Origin: Cyclobacteriaceae bacterium
Lineage (GTDB): Bacteria; Bacteroidota; Bacteroidia; Cytophagales; Cyclobacteriaceae
Direction of reading: 5' to 3'
Assembly: GCA_025455445.1 (NCBI GenBank)
Contig: JALOMN010000022.1
Span: 1 to 12,603, forward strand
DNA length: 12,603 nt
Of the stretch, positions 1-7,124 are shown piece after piece; the stretch's first letter is position 1; the number at the start of each line of letters is the position of its first letter. The notes under the pieces are model-generated. The model saw only the letters and a program-made list of their open reading frames with translations, made no database searches and had not been told where the DNA came from. A program made the translations under genes and the position numbers.

Positions 1-1
1 A

Positions 2-142
2 GCTGCCATGGGAATAGAGAAAATTGATTTTATCTGGTATCTGAAGAAAATCTCTTTGCTCGCTTTACTTGGCTATGCAGCCGGAGCGATAGTTTATTTA
101 ATTATTCAACCTTACCTGGCAGTGCACCCTCCTGTGAATTAA
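2..142 (+). CDS. C-terminal end of an NhaD-like Na+/H+ antiporter (partial)
   Basis: Only the last 46 codons are inside the window; the gene starts upstream. The visible peptide contains WYLKKISLLALLGYAAGAIV followed by a final hydrophobic helix and a short tail, PPVN. From memory, this is the usual ending of NhaD-type sodium/proton antiporters in Bacteroidota: a WYLKKIS loop, then a last membrane helix with a GY-AG pattern. Such proteins sit in the inner membrane and expel Na+ in exchange for H+. The gene converges on the Na+/Ca2+ exchanger gene and shares a terminator with it. The assignment rests on the tail alone, so another ion transporter of the same superfamily is possible. Confidence 0.62.
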   Translation, partial: AAMGIEKIDFIWYLKKISLLALLGYAAGAIVYLIIQPYLAVHPPVN

Positions 143-156
143 TTATTGTTCTGAAC

Positions 157-195
157 AAAAAAAGGGACGTGAAAGAAATCACGTCCCCTTTTTTT
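157..195. terminator. Bidirectional rho-independent terminator
   Basis: A perfect 9-bp stem, GGGACGTGA (164-172) with TCACGTCCC (179-187), encloses a 6-base loop. It is flanked by an A7 run on the left (157-163) and a T7 run on the right (189-195), so it reads as stem plus U-tract from both strands. It lies between the ends of two convergent genes, the antiporter tail and the Ca2+ exchanger, and should terminate both transcripts. Confidence 0.92.
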
Positions 196-209
196 AAATA
201 TGCTCGATT

Positions 210-1175
210 TCAATTCTCCATTACTACCAGGAACACTGTGTAGACCACATACGATGCAAACATTAGCACCGCCTCCCAACGGTCAAGCTTGCGTTGATTG
301 ATTGTGAACATAAAAATCATCAACATAATAGTGGAGGCACCCAACACATAAAGATCAAAATTCATAACAACGTTATAGGGTGTTGGATTAATAACACCGG
401 TAATACCTAATATAAAAAAGATGTTGAAAATATTGGATCCTACCACATTACCAATCGCGATGTCAGTGTTCTTGCGATACGCTGCCACCGCAGAGGTAGC
501 AAGTTCAGGTAAGGAAGTACCAGCAGCCAGAATAGTAAGACCGATAAGCTTTTCACTTAACCCATAATACTTGGCAATGGCCACTGCATTGTCTACCACC
601 AGACTACCTCCACCCACAAGCATCGCTAATCCTATGATGATCAATAAAACGGCCGTCCCGGTCTTATAAATTTTTATAGGGCCACCTTCCTCCGAACCGA
701 GGCCATCTTTCATGGTGCGCGATACATAATACATGAATCCACCAAAACAAGCCAATAGAATAACCGCATCCAATCTGGATAATGTGTTTTCTGCACTGCC
801 AAATAATAACGTATCATTTACCAAAACAAAAAGCACAACTGCAGCAATTAATGACAATGGTACTTCAAACGAAACGGTATTGCGATGAACAACAAGTGGA
901 TAAATGATTCCTGCAATACCCAAAATGAAAAGCAGATTGAATATGTTACTTCCAATAACATTTCCAAAAGCCGCATCATTGTAACCTTTTGCAGAGGACA
1001 TGATGTTGACGAGAAGTTCTGGGGTAGAAGTGCCAAAAGCTACAACTGTGAGTCCTATCGCCAGGTTAGACACATTAAACTTCTTTGCAACTGATGAGGA
1101 ACCGCCTACCAAAAAATCTGCTCCCTTTATTAATATAACAAAGCCTACCAGTAATAATGTAAAGGATAAAAACAT
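210..1175 (-). CDS. Calcium/sodium antiporter, CaCA family (YrbG-like)
   Basis: This is an inner-membrane cation exchanger that would swap Ca2+ for Na+ (possibly also K+). At 321 residues it has the normal length for bacterial YrbG-type proteins. The two inverted-repeat halves each carry the family's alpha-repeat signature. In the first half, GTSTPEL is at residues 48-54 and GNVIGSNIFN at 71-80. In the second half, GTSLPEL is at 219-225 and GNVVGSNIFN at 242-251. The ion-binding glutamates (E53, E224) and asparagines are present, so the protein looks functional. A hydrophilic linker at about residues 152-172 joins the halves. The protein starts with a hydrophobic helix and GADFLVGGS, as in relatives. 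It is a single gene with its own terminator downstream and about 435 bp of non-coding DNA upstream. Confidence 0.93.
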   Translation of the reverse strand: MFLSFTLLLVGFVILIKGADFLVGGSSSVAKKFNVSNLAIGLTVVAFGTSTPELLVNIMSSAKGYNDAAFGNVIGSNIFNLLFILGIAGIIYPLVVHRNTVSFEVPLSLIAAVVLFVLVNDTLLFGSAENTLSRLDAVILLACFGGFMYYVSRTMKDGLGSEEGGPIKIYKTGTAVLLIIIGLAMLVGGGSLVVDNAVAIAKYYGLSEKLIGLTILAAGTSLPELATSAVAAYRKNTDIAIGNVVGSNIFNIFFILGITGVINPTPYNVVMNFDLYVLGASTIMLMIFMFTINQRKLDRWEAVLMFASYVVYTVFLVVMEN

Positions 1176-1610
1176 ATAAAAATGATTAAGGGTGTATAAG
1201 TTTAACTTAAAAAGGAAAAAGCTTCCAAATTAAATTCTAAGCACCCGATAAGTAAGAAAAATAGGTATTGGTATAAACCCGAAAAGAAATCTTCCAGTCA
1301 TTCCAAGCCTTACACCACTATAAGAGATAATGGATGAAACTGAAAAAAAAAGAATACAACTGAAAAGAATGCGGGCTTTTAAAAGAAAGAGTGGGTTGGA
1401 TGGCAGTAAAATCAAGATGTACAGGTATTGCCTTTATGTAAACTGCACTTTCTCTTTCCTTGTTTTGGATTGAATTACTTTGCACACACCATATGCAGAT
1501 GAATAACAAGGCATTCAGCAAAAACGTGGCAAGTGATGAACTTCTCCAGATGAGCATAAATCAAAAATATCCAATCTTTTGATATTTACTAAGAAGTAGC
1601 ATATAAACAA
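1176..1610. other. Intergenic stretch with no convincing gene
   Basis: This separates the exchanger from the amino-acid dehydrogenase, both on the minus strand. It holds two overlapping minus-strand frames. One spans 1557-1318 (79 codons, with a hydrophobic N-terminus). The other spans 1415-1230 (61 codons, TTG start, hydrophobic, ending FLTYRVLRI). Neither has recognisable family features, and both are hydrophobic mainly because the minus strand is T-rich. Together they could be the remains of a frameshifted small membrane protein. The part next to 1175 must carry the exchanger's leader or promoter, but I found no full TAnnTTTG match there; CAAATTAA near 1228 is only a partial one. Confidence 0.45.
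1565..1587 (-). terminator. Possible weak terminator after the amino-acid dehydrogenase
   Basis: AAATATC (1565-1571) and GATATTT (1581-1587) form a 7-bp inverted repeat around a 9-base loop, 23 bases beyond the dehydrogenase stop. Read on the minus strand it is followed by more T residues. The stem is almost all A-T pairs, so it would be weak and may be accidental in this AT-rich stretch. Confidence 0.3.
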
Positions 1611-2837
1611 CTATACTAACTGTCTGAGGGCAATCTCAAAAGATGTCTGGGCCAGTCTTGTTTTAGAGCGATTGTTGGTATGCGATTTTTCCAATGCAAG
1701 TTTTATTGTTTTGGAAATATCTGAAAAGATAGAAACGTCTGTCATTGACACTTCCCGCTCCATAAAATAAGCAAACACACGCGCCATTCCGCAATTGGCA
1801 ATAAAATCGGGTATCACCGAAACTTTCTCATCTGCATATAGACCAGTGTTGCCAAAGAATATTTCAGGATCTGCAAATGGTACATTTGCACCGCACGACA
1901 ATACTTCAAGACCGGAATTAATCATGCGATCAATCTGCGGCCTGGTGACCAACCGTGATGCCGCAGCAGGAATAAAAATTTCTGATTCCAGATCCCAGAT
2001 TTTTTCATTCGCTATTTCAAAAGGCAAAAGATCATCAGTGATTAGCTGATTTCCCTTCCGTGACACCACCATCTCACAAATCTGCGCATGCGTAAAGCCT
2101 GCCTGGTTAATAACCCCACCTTCGCGCGTAAGGATGCCCACTATTTTTACTCCTTGTTGTGATAGATAGAAACCTGCAGCAGCGCCAACATTTCCCCAAC
2201 CTTGCACAATGGCACGCTTCCCTTTCAATTGGCCGCCCCAGATATCATAATAATGCCGTATCGCTTCTGCAACACCATACCCGGTGCACATATCAGCAAT
2301 AGTATATTTCTTAGTGAGCGAAGGTGTGTAGTTTGAGTCTTCTATCAACTTTATGACACCTTGCCTTAATTGACCGATGCGATTTACCTTCTGAGGTTCG
2401 GTAGGTTTATAATGACCTGAAAAAACTCCCTCCTGCGGATGCCAGATTCCAACATCTTCGGTATGTGGAATTACTTCATGAATCTCATCTACATTCAAAT
2501 CTCCACCGGTGCCATAATAATATTTTAACAGCGGCATGACTGCTGCATACCATCTGTGCAGCACGCCTTCTTTGCGCGGATCTGTTGGATCGAAATTGAT
2601 CCCCGATTTTGCACCACCAATGGGTGGCCCGGAAACTGTAAACTTAATTTCCATGGTTTTCGCCAGCGACTCCACTTCACGTTTATCCAAGCCCACCCTC
2701 ATACGTGTGCCTCCACCGGCAGCACCACCCCGCAATGAATTTATAACAACCCAACCCTCAGCTTCTGTTTCACTATCTTTCCATTCAAACACTATCTCAG
2801 CCCTCTTTTCCTCAAACTTTCTTAACAAATCTTTCAT
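1611..2837 (-). CDS. Glu/Leu/Phe/Val-family amino-acid dehydrogenase
   Basis: This is a cytosolic NAD(P)-dependent enzyme that oxidatively deaminates an amino acid to its 2-oxo acid, or the reverse. It has 408 residues. The N-terminal dimerisation/substrate domain carries GGGTRMRV (41-48), a carboxylate-binding lysine at K65, the catalytic lysine at K77 in GGAKSGI, and the catalytic aspartate D113 in GTGGDLNVDE. The Rossmann domain follows, with TGYGV at 185-189 and the dinucleotide loop GWGNVG at 213-218. GGTRM resembles leucine dehydrogenases, while the length is nearer glutamate dehydrogenases, so the substrate cannot be fixed from sequence. The usual GGGKG is GGAKS here. The start at 2837 lies about 20 bases below a consensus -7 box. 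It is divergent from coaX and is followed by non-coding DNA, so it is probably monocistronic. Confidence 0.88.
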   Translation of the reverse strand: MKDLLRKFEEKRAEIVFEWKDSETEAEGWVVINSLRGGAAGGGTRMRVGLDKREVESLAKTMEIKFTVSGPPIGGAKSGINFDPTDPRKEGVLHRWYAAVMPLLKYYYGTGGDLNVDEIHEVIPHTEDVGIWHPQEGVFSGHYKPTEPQKVNRIGQLRQGVIKLIEDSNYTPSLTKKYTIADMCTGYGVAEAIRHYYDIWGGQLKGKRAIVQGWGNVGAAAGFYLSQQGVKIVGILTREGGVINQAGFTHAQICEMVVSRKGNQLITDDLLPFEIANEKIWDLESEIFIPAAASRLVTRPQIDRMINSGLEVLSCGANVPFADPEIFFGNTGLYADEKVSVIPDFIANCGMARVFAYFMEREVSMTDVSIFSDISKTIKLALEKSHTNNRSKTRLAQTSFEIALRQLV

Positions 2838-2856
2838 CCTAACAATTATTAGCCCG

Positions 2857-2864
2857 CAAAGATA
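2857..2864 (-). promoter_or_regulatory. -7 promoter box for the amino-acid dehydrogenase
   Basis: Read on the minus strand this is TATCTTTG, an exact match to the Bacteroidota -7 consensus TAnnTTTG. It is 19 bases upstream of the ATG at 2837, implying a leader of roughly 15 bases. I see no good TTG at the expected -33 position, so the promoter may be weak or activator-dependent. It lies 10 bases from the -33 box of the opposing coaX promoter. Confidence 0.5.
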
Positions 2865-2874
2865 GAGTGCTTAA

Positions 2875-2904
2875 TTGGTTCTTACCGCATCTAAACTAAT
2901 TTTG
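2875..2904 (+). promoter_or_regulatory. Bacteroidota-type promoter for coaX
   Basis: TTG at 2875-2877 and TAATTTTG at 2897-2904 match the -33 and -7 boxes of the primary Bacteroidota sigma factor, separated by 19 bases. Transcription would start near 2910, leaving a leader of about 15 bases before the coaX ATG. The same 19-base spacing is seen at the promoter before the PpiD-like gene. No Shine-Dalgarno sequence is present. Confidence 0.62.
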
Positions 2905-2924
2905 AAACACTATAATGATTTAGC

Positions 2925-3650
2925 ATGAACCTGATTATCGATTCGGGCAATACACGTGTGAAAGTGGCCTTGTTTGAAAACAATAAGCTCATTCGCAAAG
3001 AAATATTGCAGGATGCAGCAGCCGTAAAACAACTCATACAATCAATTAATCCAGCACACGTAATTGTGAGTTCTGTAAATCTTGATGCCCATCAGATAAT
3101 TTCCTGGGTTGAAAACTCCAAAACAAAAATCATTTTAAATGCTGAACTGGCCTTGCCTATAAAGGTTACCTATAAAACACCGCATACACTTGGAGTTGAT
3201 CGGATAGCCGCAGCGTGCGGTGCATATGATATGTTTCCGAAAAATAATTGCCTGGTGATTGATGCCGGCAGCTGCATCACCTATGAAATAGTGGAATCAG
3301 GCGGAACCTACAGAGGCGGTGCGATATCTCCAGGAATTTCAATGCGATTTAATGCGATGCACAAGTTTACAAGTCGGTTGCCGTTATTAAGTGCAAATAA
3401 TACAACTCCACTTCCAATGATTGGTGACAGCACAGATTCTTGCATGCAAATTGGCGTGATTCATGGTGCAACAGAAGAAATAAAAGGAATGATTTCGCAA
3501 TATGAGTCGATCTATACTGATTTGAAGGTAATTCTATGTGGTGGAGATTATTCGCTTTTTGAAAACAGGCTTAAACCCGCCATATTTGTAACCCCTGATC
3601 TCGTCTTATGCGGATTGAACAGGATTTTACGTTATCATGTTGAAAATTAA
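2925..3650 (+). CDS. coaX: Type III pantothenate kinase
   Basis: CoaX phosphorylates pantothenate in the cytosol, the first step of coenzyme A synthesis. Type III enzymes belong to the ASKHA (actin-like) fold and, unlike CoaA, are generally not inhibited by CoA and need a monovalent cation. At 241 residues it has the usual length. The family motifs are intact: phosphate-binding DSGNT at residues 6-10, GVDR at 90-93 after TPHTL, IDAGSCIT at 112-119 (usually IDAGTAxT), and GGAISPG at 131-137. The catalytic aspartate should be D92. The ATG follows a consensus promoter closely. The 3' end overlaps the outer-membrane protein gene by 14 bases, so the two are probably translated together, and coaX heads the envelope operon. 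Confidence 0.95.
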   Translation: MNLIIDSGNTRVKVALFENNKLIRKEILQDAAAVKQLIQSINPAHVIVSSVNLDAHQIISWVENSKTKIILNAELALPIKVTYKTPHTLGVDRIAAACGAYDMFPKNNCLVIDAGSCITYEIVESGGTYRGGAISPGISMRFNAMHKFTSRLPLLSANNTTPLPMIGDSTDSCMQIGVIHGATEEIKGMISQYESIYTDLKVILCGGDYSLFENRLKPAIFVTPDLVLCGLNRILRYHVEN

Positions 3651-4923
3651 GAGAATTTCCACCGTTGTTTTTTTGTTTTCGGTTCTGTCTGTCACTGTGG
3701 CAATGGCACAGGCTGCTAAAAGTCCCTTCACGTATTTAGGTATTGGTGAATATTATGGCAATGCCCTGGCACATAATCATGGCATGGCAGGTGTGGGAAT
3801 AAGTAATCCTCAGTTTTTCTATTTGAATAATCAAAATCCTGCATTGCTGGTCTTTAACAGATTTACGGTATTCGAAGCTGGTTTTATTGGTGAGAATCGC
3901 ACGGTAACTGGTCCTGCGCGAAAAGAATCAAATTCCGATGGGAATCTTAATTACCTGATTACTGCTTTCCCGGCTAAGCTTGGCAAGTGGACAACCTCAC
4001 TGGGCTTGATGCCTTACTCTGCCGTGAATTATGAATTGAATTATATAGATCAAGTGGAAGGCAGCACCAACACTGTTAGTGTTCTTGAAAAAGGAAGTGG
4101 TGGTATCAATCAATTCTTCTGGTCAAATGGTGTAGTAATTAGCAAAACCATGTCCGTGGGTGTAAAGGCTTCTTATCTCTTTAGTTCTATTGTAAACGAA
4201 TACACCAATACGCTGCAAGGAAGCGCCCAACCAATTCCCTATTTCATTAACATCTCTGAAAGAAATTATGTGAAGGACTTTAACTTCACACTTGGGTTCT
4301 CCTATCATAAAGATTCATTATTCCGCAAAGAAAATTATAAATTTAATGCTGGCGTGGTGTATGATTTTCAAACCAACGTCAAATCTGAATATTCATCTTA
4401 TATCGAAAGACTCAACCCGGCAGGAGCGAGAATTGACTCAACACTGCTTAATGAAAATGTTCCCGGAAGTTTAGTGTTACCGGCCGCTATAGCTGGTGGA
4501 CTTAGTTTAGGAAAGGGAGATTTATGGATGTTAGGTGTTGATTTTACTTACCTGGACTATCGAAACTTTAAAGATTTTAAAGGTCGCAGCCAGGATTACG
4601 GAACAGATGGCTGGAAACTTGGCGTGGGCGCAGAAATAACACCCGACCCCACTGCGCTTGGCAGTTACCTGAAACGAATGACTTATCGCACCGGGGTGAA
4701 TTATAACAAATACCCGTATTTGATTAACGGTAAGCCCGTTTATGATTTTGGCATTAATTTTGGATTCTCCATGCCAGTTAGCCGGGTTTCAAGTCTTGAC
4801 ATAGCGTTGAAGATGGGTAAAAGAGGTAATCTTGAAGAAAATACCATTGAAGAAACATATTTTAAGATTTACTTTGGCGTGACTTTTAATGATCAATGGT
4901 TTATAAGAAGAAGATTTGACTAA
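3637..4923 (+). CDS. Probable outer-membrane beta-barrel protein
   Basis: I do not recognise a named family with certainty. The 428-residue product has an N-terminal signal peptide: a basic MLKIKR start, a hydrophobic core, and probable cleavage after VAMA at about residue 24, before QAAKS. The mature part has alternating polar and hydrophobic strands rich in Gly, Tyr and Phe. An early NNQNPALL segment recalls the NPA motif of FadL/PorV-like barrels in Bacteroidota. The C-terminus, IYFGVTFNDQWFIRRRF, looks like final barrel strands. It overlaps coaX by 14 bases and precedes the TPR gene by a short gap. From the context it may be a transporter or structural protein of the outer membrane; the substrate is unknown. 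Confidence 0.8.
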   Translation: MLKIKRISTVVFLFSVLSVTVAMAQAAKSPFTYLGIGEYYGNALAHNHGMAGVGISNPQFFYLNNQNPALLVFNRFTVFEAGFIGENRTVTGPARKESNSDGNLNYLITAFPAKLGKWTTSLGLMPYSAVNYELNYIDQVEGSTNTVSVLEKGSGGINQFFWSNGVVISKTMSVGVKASYLFSSIVNEYTNTLQGSAQPIPYFINISERNYVKDFNFTLGFSYHKDSLFRKENYKFNAGVVYDFQTNVKSEYSSYIERLNPAGARIDSTLLNENVPGSLVLPAAIAGGLSLGKGDLWMLGVDFTYLDYRNFKDFKGRSQDYGTDGWKLGVGAEITPDPTALGSYLKRMTYRTGVNYNKYPYLINGKPVYDFGINFGFSMPVSRVSSLDIALKMGKRGNLEENTIEETYFKIYFGVTFNDQWFIRRRFD

Positions 4924-4945
4924 CAGAAAACAAACAACTACTACA

Positions 4946-6283
4946 ATGAAAATGAACATGAAATCTTTAGTGCCTGGCTTAGCATTATTATTTCTCACCT
5001 CATTATCAGCATTTGCTCAATGTAAAGAAGTAAAATGGCCTGATGACAGAGCTAAAGCAGAAGAATCAGTGGCGATTTATACAGACGCCCTTAAGCAGGG
5101 TAATTTTCGCGGTGCTACTGCATCACTTCAGTGGATGTTAACCAATGCCCCACAATGGCAAACCAAGTTATACATTGATGGAACAGATATCTACAACAAA
5201 CTGGCATCTGCAGAAAAAGATCCTGTAAAAAAACAAGTGCTGGTTGATTCGTTAATGATGCTATATGATATGCGCATTACTAATTGTGGTGATGAGATAA
5301 ATGTGCTTAATAGAAAAGCACAATATGCATTGGTGTATAACGGACAGAATAAAGCAAAAACAGCTGAAGTGCTTGCACTTTACGATAAGGTATTTGAAAT
5401 CAGTGGCAATAATGTTTCAGATAATAACCTGGAGGCATACATGAAGGCTATTCAATTAAACCAGGCGCTGTTGAAAAACCTTACTGATGAACAGATATTG
5501 CAACGCTATGATAAAATCATAGAAGTGATTGATGCAAAAATCAAAAAAGCACAGTCTGAAAATAAACAAGCAGACGTAGATCGTTTGAAAAAAACCAAAT
5601 CAAGCGTAGATGATATTCTTATAAAAATCGTGAAAGTAGATTGCGATTTTGTGAGAAAAAATCTGGGACCTAAATTCAAACAAAACCCTACTGATCAGGC
5701 ATTGGCAAAAAGAATCTTCGGATTCATGACTGCCGGTGGTTGCATTGACGACCCTCTCTGGTTGCAGTCTGCTGAAGAAATCCACAAGGAAAGCCCTGAT
5801 TATGGATTAGCTAAAAATATGGGTAAAGTATATGCGAAGAACGGAAACCTTGATAAAGCAGAAAACTTTTTCAATGAATCCGTTACGCTTGCAACCAACG
5901 CACAAGACAAAGCTGATGCTTACCTCTTGCAGGGTGACATCTTATCACAACGAGGCAATAAAACAGGTGCTCGTGAAAGTTATCGCAAGGCTAGTGCTGC
6001 CGATCCTTCAAACAAAACAGCTTATGAAAAAATAGGTGACTTGTATCTGGGTTCATTTAAAGACTGTGCAAAACAGAAAAGCCTCGCGGAAGACAGATTA
6101 ATCTATATTGCCGCATACGACATGTATGCCAAAGCCGGAGACCAGCAAAAAATGGCTCAGGCCCGCGCACAATTTCCTTCAGTAGCCGAAATATTTGAAC
6201 TCAATTGGAAAGAAGGTGATACTAAAACAATTTCTTGTTGGGTAGGTGAAACAGTAGTGTTGAGAACTCGTGGCAAGGATTAA
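4946..6283 (+). CDS. Secreted tetratricopeptide-repeat protein
   Basis: This is a 445-residue protein of unknown exact role, exported to the periplasm. I chose the ATG at 4946; a TTG at 4916 lies inside the preceding gene and would only lengthen the signal peptide. The signal sequence is MKMNMKS, then a hydrophobic core, then SAFA with cleavage before QCKE at about residue 25. The body is alpha-helical. A strongly charged, probably coiled-coil section lies near residues 188-225. Clear TPR-like repeats at about 290-370 include the pattern AYLLQGDILSQRGNKTGARE. Several cysteines in the mature part could form disulfides. The tail, GETVVLRTRGKD, is unlike TPRs. It follows the barrel gene after 22 A-rich bases and ends before a terminator. 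TPR proteins are scaffolds, so it may assemble with the neighbouring barrel. Confidence 0.8.
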   Translation: MKMNMKSLVPGLALLFLTSLSAFAQCKEVKWPDDRAKAEESVAIYTDALKQGNFRGATASLQWMLTNAPQWQTKLYIDGTDIYNKLASAEKDPVKKQVLVDSLMMLYDMRITNCGDEINVLNRKAQYALVYNGQNKAKTAEVLALYDKVFEISGNNVSDNNLEAYMKAIQLNQALLKNLTDEQILQRYDKIIEVIDAKIKKAQSENKQADVDRLKKTKSSVDDILIKIVKVDCDFVRKNLGPKFKQNPTDQALAKRIFGFMTAGGCIDDPLWLQSAEEIHKESPDYGLAKNMGKVYAKNGNLDKAENFFNESVTLATNAQDKADAYLLQGDILSQRGNKTGARESYRKASAADPSNKTAYEKIGDLYLGSFKDCAKQKSLAEDRLIYIAAYDMYAKAGDQQKMAQARAQFPSVAEIFELNWKEGDTKTISCWVGETVVLRTRGKD

Positions 6284-6301
6284 CTGATATGAATTCAAAT
6301 T

Positions 6302-6334
6302 GAAGGCTGGCTGAAATGCCGGCCTTCTTTTTTT
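6302..6334 (+). terminator. Rho-independent terminator (or attenuator) before lptC
   Basis: GAAGGCTGGC (6302-6311) pairs with GCCGGCCTTC (6318-6327) through ten pairs, one of them a G-U wobble, around a 6-base loop. A T7 run follows (6328-6334) and ends directly before the ATG of lptC. It should end, or partly end, the coaX-barrel-TPR transcript. I see no promoter match between the TPR stop and lptC, so lptC may depend on read-through. Confidence 0.85.
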
Positions 6335-6886
6335 ATGCGGAAAAATATTTATTTCAACGCCCGGCTTTTATGGTTGATTTCATTTGCTGGGCTTTCCATT
6401 CTGTTTATTTCCTGCTCTTCTGAAGAAAAAGCCAAGCCCATGGTGTATGAAGGGCCTTTGAGCGAAGCAGAAGACGTGACGATGTATCATACCGAAAAAG
6501 ACCGGATGAAGGTATTGCTCAAGGCTAAAAAAATATTTGAATTTCAAAATGGCGACCGTGAGTTTCCTGAAGGAATCTATCTTGAATTTTATGATGCTAC
6601 CGGAAAAATCACGTCAACCTTAAGGGCCAATAGTGCTTATTACTTCAAGACCGAAGATAAATGGCGCGGCTTGGGCAATGTAGAAGTGATAAACATTGAA
6701 AAAAGTGAACAATTAACTACCGAAGAATTATTCTGGAAACCCTCTACTAAAAAGATATTCACCGATAAATTTGTAACCATCAAACAGGAAAACGAGCTCT
6801 TATATGGCACCGGCCTGGAGGCAGAACAAGACTTATCAAGCTACACCATGAAGAAAATAGCCGGTGAGTTTGAGATCAAAGAATGA
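6335..6886 (+). CDS. lptC: LPS export ABC transporter periplasmic protein LptC
   Basis: LptC takes LPS from the LptB2FG transporter in the inner membrane and passes it along the periplasmic bridge towards LptA and the outer membrane. The 183-residue protein fits the family. About residues 40-175 form the LptC/OstA-type beta-jellyroll: a start like LSEAEDVTMYHTEKDRMKV, then EFPEGIYLEFYD, LRANSAYYF, and GNVEVINIEKSEQLTTEEL. Unlike E. coli LptC, which has a membrane helix, this one has a lipoprotein-like signal peptide with the lipobox FISC and acceptor C27, followed by SSEEK. Its ATG abuts the T-tract of the upstream terminator, leaving no ordinary ribosome-binding region. It is followed 17 bases later by a small membrane-protein gene. 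Confidence 0.9.
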   Translation: MRKNIYFNARLLWLISFAGLSILFISCSSEEKAKPMVYEGPLSEAEDVTMYHTEKDRMKVLLKAKKIFEFQNGDREFPEGIYLEFYDATGKITSTLRANSAYYFKTEDKWRGLGNVEVINIEKSEQLTTEELFWKPSTKKIFTDKFVTIKQENELLYGTGLEAEQDLSSYTMKKIAGEFEIKE

Positions 6887-6903
6887 TTAATTCAGCATAA
6901 CAC

Positions 6904-7059
6904 ATGAAATTATTAGATGCCCTTATTCTCTCTTTAGCAGCATTTTTTGTCATAATCGGCATTTACGAGATAATGACTGTAGGCGTGGGCCAGGCATACT
7001 GGTTGGTTATGGTTGCGATGATACTTTTTTTTATCCAAGTCTATCGCAAAAAGAAGTAA
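6904..7059 (+). CDS. Small two-helix membrane protein (51 aa)
   Basis: The product begins MKLLDALILSLAAFFVIIGI and ends QVYRKKK. It has two hydrophobic stretches, about residues 5-20 and 32-47. A short loop, YEIMTVGVGQAYW, joins them, and the basic tail suggests that end faces the cytosol. It starts 17 bases after lptC, in the same direction, with a normal ATG and stop. I recall similar 50-residue proteins near lptC in other Bacteroidota, with a shared VGxGQAYWL pattern, but cannot verify this here. The function is unknown. Its position between LPS export and a membrane-anchored foldase suggests an accessory envelope role. In several relatives I would expect a CorC/HlyC-type gene between lptC and the isomerase; here only this small gene is present. 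Confidence 0.72.
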   Translation: MKLLDALILSLAAFFVIIGIYEIMTVGVGQAYWLVMVAMILFFIQVYRKKK

Positions 7060-7093
7060 AATCAAATACTTTCACACCTCCGGTAACTTCCTG

Positions 7094-7110
7094 AAAATCA
7101 ACCTGATTTT
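7094..7110. repeat. Short inverted repeat upstream of the PpiD promoter
   Basis: AAAATCA (7094-7100), a 3-base spacer, then TGATTTT (7104-7110) form a perfect 7-bp dyad. It lies 35 bases after the small membrane-protein gene and about 15 bases upstream of the -33 box at 7125. It could be a weak terminator for the lptC transcript or an operator for the next promoter. It is short and AT-rich enough to occur by chance. Confidence 0.3.
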
Positions 7111-7124
7111 ATTATTTCAACGCT

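Noticed and set aside
885..1094. Plus-strand frame inside the Ca2+ exchanger gene, with two antisense-type partners nearby
   Set aside because: It lies wholly inside a gene with intact family motifs on the other strand and has no family features of its own.
1562..1569. Minus-strand TATTTTTG as a -7 box for the 79-codon frame below it
   Set aside because: The predicted start would fall on the ATG itself, there is no TTG at -33, and the frame is not a convincing gene.
2536..2865. A 109-codon plus-strand frame opposite the start of the amino-acid dehydrogenase
   Set aside because: It is Pro/Ser-rich and random-looking, and covers the strongly conserved start of the dehydrogenase. It is a shadow frame.
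4916..4945. TTG start that would extend the TPR protein by ten residues
   Set aside because: It lies in the end of the barrel gene and puts a Thr-rich stretch before a signal peptide that is already complete from the ATG at 4946.
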